From contig JBDTCS010000254.1 in assembly GCA_039923455.1 (NCBI GenBank), positions 1 to 18,859 of the forward strand: a stretch of 18,859 nt of DNA, given 5' to 3'. A program made the translations under genes and the position numbers. Source of the DNA: JBDTCS01 sp039923455. GTDB lineage: Bacteria; Bacteroidota; Ignavibacteria; Palsa-1295. A model generated the notes under the pieces. The model ran no database searches. It saw nothing but the letters and a program-made list of their open reading frames with translations, and was not told the DNA's origin. Positions 6,430 through 14,498 of the stretch are shown here, piece after piece. How positions within the stretch are numbered: the stretch's first letter is position 1; the number at the start of each line of letters is the position of its first letter.

Positions 6430-8715
6430 ATGTCAAAGATCCTTGCCGGGCTTAATCCGGCCCAGTTAGAGGCCGTGCAAAATTCGAACGGACCGACGAT
6501 GATCATCGCCGGTGCAGGATCGGGTAAAACGCGCGTGCTCACACATCGCATAGCATTCCTGCTCGAAACCGGTGTGCGTCCGTGGGAAGTGCTTGCCCTC
6601 ACCTTTACGAACAAGGCTGCCGCCGAGATGAAGGAGCGCATTGCACACATCGTTGGTGCGGAGGTTGCGCGTGATCTTTGGATGGGTACGTTTCACTCTA
6701 TTTTTTCTCGCATACTTCGCAAGCACGCCGCGCTCATCGGTTATACGCAAAGCTTTACGATTTATGATAGCGATGATTCGCTCTCGGCGATCAAGCGCAT
6801 TATGAATACACTCGGGATTTCGCGCGATCAAGTAAATCCGAATGCGATTCGCAGTATGATTTCCGGCGCAAAAAATCAGCTCGTCTATCCTGCCGAGTAC
6901 CAAAAGTTTGCGATGGATCCGTTCACGGAAAAGGTCGCACAGATTTATCCGGAGTATGTGAAGCAGCTAAAGAATTCGAACGCAATGGATTTCGATGATC
7001 TGTTGCTGAAGTCGATCGAGCTATTGCAATCACAGCCCGAAGTGCTGGAGCAATATCAAAATAAGTTTAGGTTCATACTCGTTGACGAGTATCAAGATAC
7101 CAATCGTGCGCAGTATGCGATCATCAAGTTGATGGCGCGTAAGTTTAAGAATCTCACGGTCGTTGGTGATGATGCGCAGTCGATCTATGCGTTTCGTGGC
7201 GCCGACATTTCGAATATTCTTGACTTCGAGCGGGACTATCCCGACGCGAAGGTATTTCGTCTGGAGCAAAATTATCGTTCGACCCAGAATATTCTTGGCG
7301 CAGCCGATGAGCTGATCAAAAATAACAAAGGTCAGATACCAAAGACGCTCTTCACGGAAAACATGGAGGGTGAGAAAGTACGCATCATCGAGTGCACGGA
7401 TGATCGGGATGAAGCAGCCTCTATTGTTCGAGCGATCGAAGAAGAAGTTCGCAAAGAGAAACTCGATCTCAAACATTTTGCCGTTCTCTACCGGACAAAT
7501 GCGCAGAGTCGTGCGATAGAGGATGCACTTCGGCGCCAAGGCATTCCGTATGTAATTATCGGCGGCACGGCCTTCTATAAGCGCAAAGAGATCAAGGATG
7601 TATTGGGCTATGTCCGATTGCTCGTCAATCCAAACGACGCAGAGAGTTTGCTTCGAGTGATCAACTATCCTGCTCGCGGAATCGGCACGACAACAATTGA
7701 GCGAGCAGCGCAATACGCTCGCGAGCACGATATAGAGCTCTTTCAAGCGCTTGACCGGATCGAGTTTATTCAAGGCATTCTTCCTCGCACCGGCCAGAAG
7801 ATAAAAGAATTCACTTCCGTCATCAGCAAGTATAGTGCGCTGAAGGATAAGATGAGCCCGGGCGAACTGTTGCGTGCACTGATCGATGAGACGCGCATCC
7901 TCGCCGAGTTGAAACTGGAGAACACGATGGAATCACTTGCGCGTTACGAGAACGTGCAAGAGTTTCTCTCGGCGGTAACAGAATTCTTCAGCGAGAAGCC
8001 GGACGCGACGCTCGAAACATTTTTAGAAGAAGTCTCGCTGGTTAGTGAGATCGATCAAATGGACGGCACAAAAAATGCCGTCACATTGATGACGCTGCAC
8101 GCGGCAAAAGGTTTGGAATTTCCCGTCGTTTGCATTGCCGGTATGGAAGAAGGGCTTTTTCCGAATCAGATGACCGCGGGAGACCGCGTGCAATTAGAGG
8201 AAGAGCGCCGATTGCTATACGTCGGCATCACTCGTGCAATGCGTAAGTGCTATTTGTTCTATGCACTTTCTCGCATGCGATTTGGTGAATCGTCGATGCC
8301 GTTGCCTTCCAGGTTTCTTGCGGAGATCGAGCTATCCGGAAAAACAGAGCGCGTCACAAGTTATGGCACGAAGCCGCGACCACGTGAATTATTTTCGGAG
8401 CGCGATGCAAGCTATTCGCATTTGCAGAATGGCTCGCCGACACTCAACGGTCGAACGTTCACGAGCAAGCGCACTGCGCGTCCGGCAAAGTCAACCTACT
8501 ATGCGGATGAAGCCGCACGAAATGAGTACGCACAAGTAGAGCCCGACGGGTCAGATAGCTTGCGTCGCGGCACAAGAGTTTTTCACGAGACGTTCGGCGA
8601 AGGCCGCGTGATCGAAGTAGCTGGTCGTGGAGACAAAGCAAAAGCCACCGTCGATTTTCTCAAAGGAGGCAGAAAAAATCTGCTTCTGAAGTTTGCGAAT
8701 CTGAAATTGCTTTAA
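6430..8715 (+). CDS. pcrA: ATP-dependent DNA helicase PcrA/UvrD (SF1A)
   Basis: A 761-aa 3'-5' DNA helicase of the UvrD/Rep/PcrA group, acting in nucleotide excision repair, removal of RecA filaments and relief of replication-transcription conflicts. Motifs in order: Q-motif LNPAQLEAV (8-16), Walker A AGAGSGKT (27-34), LTFTNKAAAEMKERI (motif Ia), DFDDLL, Walker B LVDEYQDTN (217-225), GDDAQSIYAFRGA (motif III), LEQNYRST (motif IV), TLMTLHAAKGLEFPVV (motif V) and ERRLLYVGITRA (motif VI, ending at 603). The C-terminus (about 712-761; RGTRVFHETFGEGRVIEV...VDFLKGGRKNLLLKFANL) matches the Tudor-like domain with which PcrA/UvrD binds RNA polymerase, favouring PcrA/UvrD over Rep. The start ATG is at 6430. 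The gene stands alone: a 241-bp gap upstream, and a convergent gene 25 bp downstream. Confidence 0.96.
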   Translation: MSKILAGLNPAQLEAVQNSNGPTMIIAGAGSGKTRVLTHRIAFLLETGVRPWEVLALTFTNKAAAEMKERIAHIVGAEVARDLWMGTFHSIFSRILRKHAALIGYTQSFTIYDSDDSLSAIKRIMNTLGISRDQVNPNAIRSMISGAKNQLVYPAEYQKFAMDPFTEKVAQIYPEYVKQLKNSNAMDFDDLLLKSIELLQSQPEVLEQYQNKFRFILVDEYQDTNRAQYAIIKLMARKFKNLTVVGDDAQSIYAFRGADISNILDFERDYPDAKVFRLEQNYRSTQNILGAADELIKNNKGQIPKTLFTENMEGEKVRIIECTDDRDEAASIVRAIEEEVRKEKLDLKHFAVLYRTNAQSRAIEDALRRQGIPYVIIGGTAFYKRKEIKDVLGYVRLLVNPNDAESLLRVINYPARGIGTTTIERAAQYAREHDIELFQALDRIEFIQGILPRTGQKIKEFTSVISKYSALKDKMSPGELLRALIDETRILAELKLENTMESLARYENVQEFLSAVTEFFSEKPDATLETFLEEVSLVSEIDQMDGTKNAVTLMTLHAAKGLEFPVVCIAGMEEGLFPNQMTAGDRVQLEEERRLLYVGITRAMRKCYLFYALSRMRFGESSMPLPSRFLAEIELSGKTERVTSYGTKPRPRELFSERDASYSHLQNGSPTLNGRTFTSKRTARPAKSTYYADEAARNEYAQVEPDGSDSLRRGTRVFHETFGEGRVIEVAGRGDKAKATVDFLKGGRKNLLLKFANLKLL

Positions 8716-8740
8716 AGCCGCGAGCGTTATTTCGCCAGCT

Positions 8741-9853
8741 TTACTTCGCGAGTTTCGCTTGACGCTCGACAGCTTCGAACATTCGCTCGACCGTGAGATG
8801 ATCGAGACAGAAATAATCCGGATTGATGCACTGACCTCGAAAATAGCAGATGCACGGCTTCCCTGGCTCAACGATCTCTCCTAATCCATAGAGATCGCCA
8901 AACTCATATCGATTGAAAATATTATTCACAAGCACCAGGCGTTTCTTGAGCGCGAGTGCGATATGCATACCCATCGTAACACCCGAAACAATCGTCGTGC
9001 ACTTATTTACAAGTTGCATGAATCGCTTCAGATCGAAGTAGCCGAGATATTGTGCAGTATCTCCGGACAATCGGACGATCTCGCGATTTCGAATATCCTC
9101 ATCCGGCCCGCCAAGCAATAAAACATTATAGCCTGCACCGCTAACTCGCTTCACGAGTTCCGCCCATTGTTCAATCGACCAAAGTCGTGATGTCCATCGT
9201 GCACCTGCACCGGTATTCATACCGATAATAGGTCGCGTGGTGTCGAGGCCAGGGAATTCTGCATCGCCGGGCACATCAAGCACATAAGGCTCGCCGGCAA
9301 ATTTATAGCCGCAGATCTCGAACAACTCTTCCGGATACGACTTGCGATTGGCGATGCTGACATCATCAAAGATGCCGGTCATAAATTTTGCGCGAGCCTT
9401 CTCATCAGCAGGCTCCGACTCACCGAACCTACCAAGCACGAAGCCTTCTTTCTTGTCCGCAGAAAGTTTTGACGTAAGTGCACACGCGTGTTTATCTTTA
9501 TCCAGATTAATGATGCGAGTGAAGTGTAACGCATCGAGTGTTCGAAGACTTTCGGAATTCCAAGGAAGAATGCGATCGACCCTCGAGGCAGGTACAAGTT
9601 CTGGCGATTGCGTCAACCACCAAATTCTTGCCGAGGGATGTTCTTTTTTTAATGGCTCAAGAATCGGTGTCGTACGAATCACGTCACCTGCGGCACCGAG
9701 CTTAACGATCAGAATATTTTCCGTGATCACATCATAATACTTGCATCCATCACAGTGCACGCCTTCGCGTTTGTTCGGCACACAAGGGATGTCACCGCGG
9801 AAGTGACGACAGTCGGCGTGATAGATCAGATCGAGGGGCTCGCTGGTATTCAA
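8741..9853 (-). CDS. Glycosyltransferase family 9 (heptosyltransferase-like) with two four-cysteine clusters
   Basis: The 370-aa protein has the GT9 (ADP-heptose:LPS heptosyltransferase) pattern: ILIVKLGAAGDVIRTTPIL near residue 47, IIGMNTGAGARWTSRLWSIEQWAELV, NVLLLGGPDED, and a late SGVTMGMHIALALKKRLVLV acceptor/nucleotide-sugar loop. It probably transfers a heptose or related sugar to LPS core or another cell-surface glycan at the cytoplasmic face of the inner membrane. Unusual compared with WaaC/WaaF is an N-terminal cluster Cys15, Cys24, Cys34, Cys37 (DCRHFRGDIPC, HCDGC) and a C-terminal one Cys334, Cys336, Cys342, Cys349, which could bind metal together. The start is TTG at 9853; no ATG is available before the conserved cysteines and there is no clear ribosome-binding site, so the exact start is uncertain. 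The frame stays open 18 codons upstream but has no usual start codon there. Confidence 0.88.
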   Translation of the reverse strand: MNTSEPLDLIYHADCRHFRGDIPCVPNKREGVHCDGCKYYDVITENILIVKLGAAGDVIRTTPILEPLKKEHPSARIWWLTQSPELVPASRVDRILPWNSESLRTLDALHFTRIINLDKDKHACALTSKLSADKKEGFVLGRFGESEPADEKARAKFMTGIFDDVSIANRKSYPEELFEICGYKFAGEPYVLDVPGDAEFPGLDTTRPIIGMNTGAGARWTSRLWSIEQWAELVKRVSGAGYNVLLLGGPDEDIRNREIVRLSGDTAQYLGYFDLKRFMQLVNKCTTIVSGVTMGMHIALALKKRLVLVNNIFNRYEFGDLYGLGEIVEPGKPCICYFRGQCINPDYFCLDHLTVERMFEAVERQAKLAK

Positions 9854-9871
9854 TCGCGTATAAGACTTTGG

Positions 9872-9900
9872 TAAGCTACTTTCGTAAGCTGTGATAAGCT
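9872..9900. repeat. Three direct copies of TAAGCT upstream of the GT9 gene
   Basis: The hexamer TAAGCT occurs at 9872-9877, 9885-9890 and 9895-9900, spaced 13 and 10 bp, directly upstream of the GT9 start on the minus strand. It could be a small operator array or chance. Confidence 0.3.
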
Positions 9901-9930
9901 TTGCTTAGTAGGGCTACTCTGTTGCGAAAC

Positions 9931-9960
9931 GGGAGTGAGCCAATAGTTAGGCCCACTCCC
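9931..9960 (-). terminator. Hairpin after the GT2 gene, probable terminator
   Basis: GGGAGTG (9931-9937) pairs with CACTCCC (9954-9960); after one A-C mismatch, GCC pairs with GGC, leaving an 8-nt loop. It lies 15 bp past the stop of the minus-strand GT2 gene. The T-run after it is short (GTTTC), so termination may be partial and read-through into the GT9 gene is possible. Confidence 0.55.
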
Positions 9961-9975
9961 TTGCTTCGAAAATAA

Positions 9976-12711
9976 TTATGCTCTCGGGCTTCTGCGGTCA
10001 CGTCCGGAGCGGACGGAAGAACCGCCTCTGCGTTCACGCATCCGATCGCCTTGCTGACGTCTCGGTTCATCTACATCGCCAAGCGCATCTGCCGAAACAC
10101 GATTGCTGCTGATGCCATCGCGACGACGTTGCGAACTCGAAGAGCGCCCGTCCGACGATCGACCAGTTCTCGCATCACGTGATGAACGACTGCGTTCGCG
10201 ATCTTCCGGCAACCGACTACCGCGTTCATGTATGACCGCGATATCGGAAGAGGTCTTCAGCGTATTTTTCACAATCATCTCACCAAGTAATCCGAGCGAG
10301 ATGAGTTGTACGCCTACCAGAATGAGCAGCACTCCGAGCAATAATATCGGCCTATTCGAGAGCGCGGTTAAACCCATCGCCCACTCGACGCTAACCCACA
10401 CATCAATCACGAGTCCCACAAAAGCGAGTAGCGTACCGACCGTACCAAACAAATGCAGCGGACGTTTGCCGTAGCGATTCGTGAAGACGATCGAAAGCAA
10501 ATCGAGAAAGCCCTTGAAGAAGCGGCTCGAACCGAATTTCGACTTTCCAAATTTTCGCGGATGATGCGTGACCGGAATCTCGGTAACCTTGAACCCACGC
10601 CAATGTGCGAGCGCCGGTAAGTAACGATGCAGTTCACCATACACATCGAGCGAATCGGTGACTTCCTTGCGATATGCCTTCAATCCGCAATTAAAATCAT
10701 GCAACTTGATGCCGGCAAAGAAACTCGTTACGCGATTGAACAATCGTGATGGAAGCGTCTTCGAAATAGGATCGTGACGCTTCTTCTTCCAACCACTCAC
10801 GATGTCGTAACCTTCATCGATTTTTGCAATCAGATTCGGCAGCTCTGCCGGATCGTCCTGCAGATCGGCGTCCATCGTGATCACGAGACCGTAATGTGCC
10901 TCTTTAAAACCAACCGATAGCGCAGCCGATTTTCCCATGTTACGGCGGAAGCTGAGCGCCGTTACCCGCGAGGTTGTTTGCAAGAGATCGCGCAAAATAT
11001 CTCCTGAGCGATCTGACGAGCCATCGTTGATATAGATGATCTCATATTTGCTGCCGCAGAGTTTGAAGAGCTGAGCTTTGAGCGCAGCAGTAAGTTCGCG
11101 CAACGAATCCTGTTCGTTGTAAAGCGGAATCACGACCGAGACACCAAGCCTCGATGCAAGATCACGAGCGCGTTGCGCCACTTGCGCGGAATCACGAGCG
11201 GCGGTTGCGTTCTTATCCGTTGTAACTTCGGCGACCGCTGTCTTTGGAAGCGATTGCACCATGCGATCATTAATCGCTTCACGCTCGCGACGAAATTCCG
11301 GAGTGTTCCGACGATCGGATTGCGTGCGTCCCTCACGTGCGCGATCTTCATCGCCACGCTCGTCACGACTGCGTCTATCGCGTCCTCGTTCTTCTCTGCC
11401 TTCACGATTACGATCGTCACGGCTTGGACGATCTTCTCTGCTGCCACGTTCTTCTCTCGGGCCGCGCTCTTCTCTTGAAGCGCGCTCTTCTCTTGAAGCG
11501 CGCTCTTCTCTCGTCGCCCGTTCTTCGCGAGCCGGACGATCTTCACGAGCAGCTCGTTCTTCGCGAGGTCCTCTATACTCTCTTGGTGCACGCTCTTCTC
11601 TCGGTGCACGGTCTTCTCTCGGTGCACGCTCTGGGCGATCTTCTCTCGTACGTTCCGGTCTGCCAATTTCCTCGCGGCGCAGTCTTGCAACCGGCTCAGC
11701 AGAAGCTTCTGCCTCGACAGGTGGAGGTGTTGGCATATCGCGTTTGCGAGTAAGCTCCGGACGTGCTGCACGAACTTCAGGCTCGACTGCTTCGCGAGGT
11801 GACAACTCCGGACGAGCTGTTGCAGGCCTTGGAATTTCAATCTCCTCGCCACTCATTTCGTCAAGCGAATAGGGGTCGGCGGTGTTCGTCGGAATTTCGA
11901 ACTGCTGATCTTCTTGCTCGGAAGAATCCTCCGATTCAGACTCAGCTTGCACACCAGCCGGACGTGGTCCGCGATTTACATTTCGGCGAAGCTCTGCTCG
12001 CTCACGCTGGCGTTGACGTGCGCGCTCTTTCGCACTCAGCTGCGGCTCGGCAGCACCACGTTCTACTGCCTTTTCTGCACGAGGCTCTTCAGTACGCGGG
12101 GCTTCGGATGAAGAAGAATCTGGGCGAGCTTCACGTGAGCGATTATCGCTTGAGCGACGTTCGCTTGAGCGACTTTTTCGGTCGTTCATCTCGACTGGTG
12201 CGCTCGTAGGAATCTCATCAGCGTTTTCGGACGATTCTTTTTGCGCAGATTTCAAGACTGGTGCTTCTTTGATGGCGGGCTTGCCCTCTTTCCAATCGGA
12301 GGTATGCGCCATCGGTCGAGCGGCAGCGGGGGGTGCACCCGATTGTGAAGTGCTGGATGCCTTGCGCTGTTCGAGGCGCATAGCGATAATATCGCGGTAG
12401 GAATTGCTGGTTGCCGCAGGTGCGCGCTTTGCGCCATCACTCGTTGGTTCGGCATTTTCGTCGGACGCTTCTGTCTCAGCTTCCGAAGCTCTTACGGCGT
12501 TCGGCTGAATTCGCGTGATTGTTACGGAAGGTTCGTTCGAGTCTTGTGTATCCGCGTCAACTAGTTTCGAGTCTACTAATTCGGTCTCGGTTTCGGTTTC
12601 GACAGCGTTTTGTTGGCTGTAATTGGGAGAGGCATTGTGTGCTCCATCGGTCATTTCACCCTGTTGGGGAGATCCGAGAGACTGCTCCTCTTCGTGAGTC
12701 TGCTCTTGCAT
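9976..12711 (-). CDS. Membrane GT2 glycosyltransferase (DPM1/GtrB/ArnC-like) with very long disordered tails
   Basis: The 911-aa protein (ATG at 12711) has a normal GT2 polyprenyl-phosphate sugar transferase in its second half. VSVVIPLYNEQDSL begins at residue 524, INDGSSDRS has its Asp at 563, and the DADLQDDP metal-binding motif is near 613. NCGLKAYR and PVTHHPRKFGKSKFG follow, then two membrane helices (about 753-780 and 786-813). It likely moves a sugar from a nucleotide sugar to undecaprenyl phosphate. Residues 1 to about 520 and the last 80 or so are low-complexity, rich in Arg, Glu, Ser, Asp and Pro, and predicted disordered. Residues 428-499 hold twelve hexapeptides of the type xxREER. 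Ordinary family members are about 310-350 aa. A TTG at 12768 would add 19 residues; an ATG at 12654 preceded by AGGGTGAA is another possible start. The tails' function is unknown. Confidence 0.9.
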   Translation of the reverse strand: MQEQTHEEEQSLGSPQQGEMTDGAHNASPNYSQQNAVETETETELVDSKLVDADTQDSNEPSVTITRIQPNAVRASEAETEASDENAEPTSDGAKRAPAATSNSYRDIIAMRLEQRKASSTSQSGAPPAAARPMAHTSDWKEGKPAIKEAPVLKSAQKESSENADEIPTSAPVEMNDRKSRSSERRSSDNRSREARPDSSSSEAPRTEEPRAEKAVERGAAEPQLSAKERARQRQRERAELRRNVNRGPRPAGVQAESESEDSSEQEDQQFEIPTNTADPYSLDEMSGEEIEIPRPATARPELSPREAVEPEVRAARPELTRKRDMPTPPPVEAEASAEPVARLRREEIGRPERTREDRPERAPREDRAPREERAPREYRGPREERAAREDRPAREERATREERASREERASREERGPREERGSREDRPSRDDRNREGREERGRDRRSRDERGDEDRAREGRTQSDRRNTPEFRREREAINDRMVQSLPKTAVAEVTTDKNATAARDSAQVAQRARDLASRLGVSVVIPLYNEQDSLRELTAALKAQLFKLCGSKYEIIYINDGSSDRSGDILRDLLQTTSRVTALSFRRNMGKSAALSVGFKEAHYGLVITMDADLQDDPAELPNLIAKIDEGYDIVSGWKKKRHDPISKTLPSRLFNRVTSFFAGIKLHDFNCGLKAYRKEVTDSLDVYGELHRYLPALAHWRGFKVTEIPVTHHPRKFGKSKFGSSRFFKGFLDLLSIVFTNRYGKRPLHLFGTVGTLLAFVGLVIDVWVSVEWAMGLTALSNRPILLLGVLLILVGVQLISLGLLGEMIVKNTLKTSSDIAVIHERGSRLPEDRERSRSSRDARTGRSSDGRSSSSQRRRDGISSNRVSADALGDVDEPRRQQGDRMRERRGGSSVRSGRDRRSPRA
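11413..11628 (-). repeat. 18-bp tandem repeats coding for the xxREER hexapeptides
   Basis: Twelve in-frame 18-bp units lie end to end within the GT2 gene, encoding hexapeptides of the form x-(P/A/S)-R-(E/D)-(E/D/Y)-R. Some neighbouring units are nearly identical, for example the adjacent ones around 11465-11505 and 11593-11628, which suggests recent duplication by slippage. Degenerate Arg/Glu/Asp-rich sequence continues on both sides. Confidence 0.9.
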
Positions 12712-12716
12712 AGAAT

Positions 12717-12869
12717 ATGATTCGTGATTGCTTTGATACCGGCCATCTCGAAGCAGTACCCGCGGCAACTACTGTTGCGCTCGCGAAGGTGTTGGCACCT
12801 CGCTCCGAATGGTACGCGTTGCTTGTCATCGTGACCGGTGTTATGATAATGTATCCGTCTTTACGGTGA
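12717..12869 (+). CDS. Possible 50-aa small membrane protein (doubtful)
   Basis: An ATG at 12717 opens a 50-codon frame ending at TGA 12867-12869. The peptide has a polar N-terminal half and a C-terminal hydrophobic stretch EWYALLVIVTGVMIMYP (31-47), which could be one membrane helix. Its ATG is only 5 bp from the assigned divergent ATG of the GT2 gene, so both starts cannot easily have their own translation signals unless the GT2 gene really starts at 12654. A palindrome follows its stop. No ribosome-binding site is obvious. A 50-codon open frame can occur by chance. Confidence 0.2.
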   Translation: MIRDCFDTGHLEAVPAATTVALAKVLAPRSEWYALLVIVTGVMIMYPSLR

Positions 12870-12872
12870 GAC

Positions 12873-12887
12873 GACGTGAAACACGTC
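12873..12887. promoter_or_regulatory. Palindrome upstream of the GT2 gene
   Basis: GACGTG-AAA-CACGTC is a perfect 6-bp inverted repeat about 160 bp upstream of the GT2 start. It is flanked so that GAGAC and GTCTC can also pair. The symmetry suits a dimeric regulator (operator) or a small hairpin. No T-run follows on either strand, so it is not an intrinsic terminator. Confidence 0.35.
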
Positions 12888-12990
12888 TCCTAAAGTAGAA
12901 AATACGGATATTCTTGGCTTAAACCGAGAAATGGGTGGGAAAAGCTCCGAAAACAGGCTAAAACGACGGAAGGCACATAAAAAACCGCGA

Positions 12991-13009
12991 AAAACAAGCC
13001 GAATCGGCT
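12991..13009 (-). terminator. Terminator of the beta-CASP nuclease gene
   Basis: On the minus strand, AGCCG-ATT-CGGCT is followed by TGTTTTT and shortly by a second T-run (GGTTTTTTA). It starts 18 bp past the stop of the metallo-hydrolase gene. The stem is short (5 bp) but GC-rich, and the U-tract is good. Confidence 0.65.
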
Positions 13010-13027
13010 ATTCACTTATCAGCTCAA

Positions 13028-14413
13028 CTACTCACCCATCAGCTTGTACCACTTTCCGATCTCCGGCGCACTGACCACAGTGCCAGGGAAAGATTCGAGA
13101 ATCAACTTACCAAATGCAGCCATCGCTTGCTCATCGCCGTGCGTCAGCACAACGTGTTTCGGCTTGAGACGCTCAACTATCTGAAGCAATTCCTCACGGC
13201 GAGCATGTGCACTAAAGCGAAAGCGTTCGATCGCACATCGCACAGGAACATCACGCTTCATCGAGCCGAACCGAATTCGCTCACCATGTTTTGCATTCGC
13301 AACTACATGTCCGGGAGTCCTCGGATCGGTATATCCAACGAGGCAGATCGCAAAATTAGATTCGCGAAGCCAACGCTGCGCAAGAAAATAACTGCCGGTC
13401 CCCTCTTGCATCATTCCGCTCGAAGCAAGCACAATACTCGGAGTACGAAAAAACTTTCCGTTAAAGAGTCCGTCACGTTTCGGAATTTCTTGTTGCGGAA
13501 TATCGGCAACCATATCATCCGATCGCGTGCGCGATTTACTCGTTTTGAATTGATCGTAGATCGAACTGATTCTACGCGCCATTCCACCGGTGTAAATATC
13601 CACCATCGGAAGCTTTCCCTCTTGCATCGCATCCCAAAGCATCGCAAGCACTTCCTGCATCTTGCCTAATGCAAAAACAGGAATAAGAACAGAGCCGCGA
13701 TTTCCGAGTGTCGTAGTGATCGTTGCAAGCAATCGCTCGAGTTCTTTCTCTCGCGAGTGCGTGAGATACGCATCGGCCACGCCATTCGTCGATTCCGACA
13801 CAAGCACATCGACCGGCGCATCCGGAAGTTCAGCACCACCGACGAGCCGTTGCTCATGCAGCGATGTATCGCCGGTATGAAAAATTCTCTTGCCGCACGC
13901 TTCGATCAGTACGCCACCCGCACCAAGTATATGACCGCTCTGATAAAATGTTGCCTTGATCTCTTTATCACCGCTGCCTTGACGAAGCACTTTGGATGCA
14001 CCGAGTTCTAATGGATCGAATCTTCCAAGCACCATCGCCAACCCTTCGAGCGTGTAGTTCGGCAATGCATCGACAACTTCTTTTGGATGTTGCTTCGGCA
14101 TGAGACTCGAAGAATTCGATAGCATTATTTTCGCAAGCTCGATCGTCTCGGGTGAAGCAATCACTCGTGACTGTGGTCTCGATTGCAAAAGGAATGGTAC
14201 GCCGCCGAGGTGATCCGTGTGTGCGTGCGTAAGTATAAAGCTATCGACCGGTTGATCGTCGAGGAACTCGACTTTCGGAAATCCATCCCAGCCCGATTTC
14301 TCAGGGTGCAGACCTGCATCGATCAGCAGCCCGTGCCCGTCGATGTTATAATAAAATGAATTCGCGCCGATCTCGCGAGCGCCGCCGAGTGCAAGAAATC
14401 GAAACTGAGACAA
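13028..14413 (-). CDS. Metallo-beta-lactamase-fold beta-CASP nuclease (CPSF73/RNA-specificity type)
   Basis: The 461-aa protein is a predicted zinc-dependent RNase of the beta-CASP group. The MBL core begins with FLALGGAREIGANSFYYN. The metal motif is THAHTDHLGG (62-71; His63, His65, Asp67, His68), followed by SGHILGAGG (third-motif His) and IFHTGD (Asp ligand). The domain border shows SESTNG, where the family usually has ESTYG. The beta-CASP insertion contains VLIPVFALGKMQE and VLASSGMMQEGT, and the C-terminus carries RFSAHARREEL (motif C His) and VVLTHGDEQAM, as in the RMMBL zinc-binding segment. The start is TTG at 14413; the conserved N-terminus begins within a few residues and no other start fits. 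It is followed by its own terminator, so it looks monocistronic. RNA is the expected substrate, but no specific transcript is known. Confidence 0.9.
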   Translation of the reverse strand: MSQFRFLALGGAREIGANSFYYNIDGHGLLIDAGLHPEKSGWDGFPKVEFLDDQPVDSFILTHAHTDHLGGVPFLLQSRPQSRVIASPETIELAKIMLSNSSSLMPKQHPKEVVDALPNYTLEGLAMVLGRFDPLELGASKVLRQGSGDKEIKATFYQSGHILGAGGVLIEACGKRIFHTGDTSLHEQRLVGGAELPDAPVDVLVSESTNGVADAYLTHSREKELERLLATITTTLGNRGSVLIPVFALGKMQEVLAMLWDAMQEGKLPMVDIYTGGMARRISSIYDQFKTSKSRTRSDDMVADIPQQEIPKRDGLFNGKFFRTPSIVLASSGMMQEGTGSYFLAQRWLRESNFAICLVGYTDPRTPGHVVANAKHGERIRFGSMKRDVPVRCAIERFRFSAHARREELLQIVERLKPKHVVLTHGDEQAMAAFGKLILESFPGTVVSAPEIGKWYKLMGE

Positions 14414-14498
14414 GGTAAATAAATAACTGTGAAGGGAAATGCGCTATGAGTCGATACGGCAAAGTCATGGAGTCTTTACCAAAGCGTGCGTCGATCCA

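Noticed and set aside
11413..11628. Short regular repeats that could be mistaken for a CRISPR array.
   Set aside because: Units are contiguous 18-mers without spacers and in frame with a coding sequence.
11261..11872. A 203-aa Arg/Ser-rich plus-strand frame.
   Set aside because: It is the antisense shadow of the REER repeats of the GT2 gene; the repeat period of 18 keeps all frames open.
12712..12768. TTG start adding 19 residues to the GT2 protein.
   Set aside because: A TTG with no ribosome-binding site directly after a stop; ATG codons at 12711 and 12654 are better candidates.
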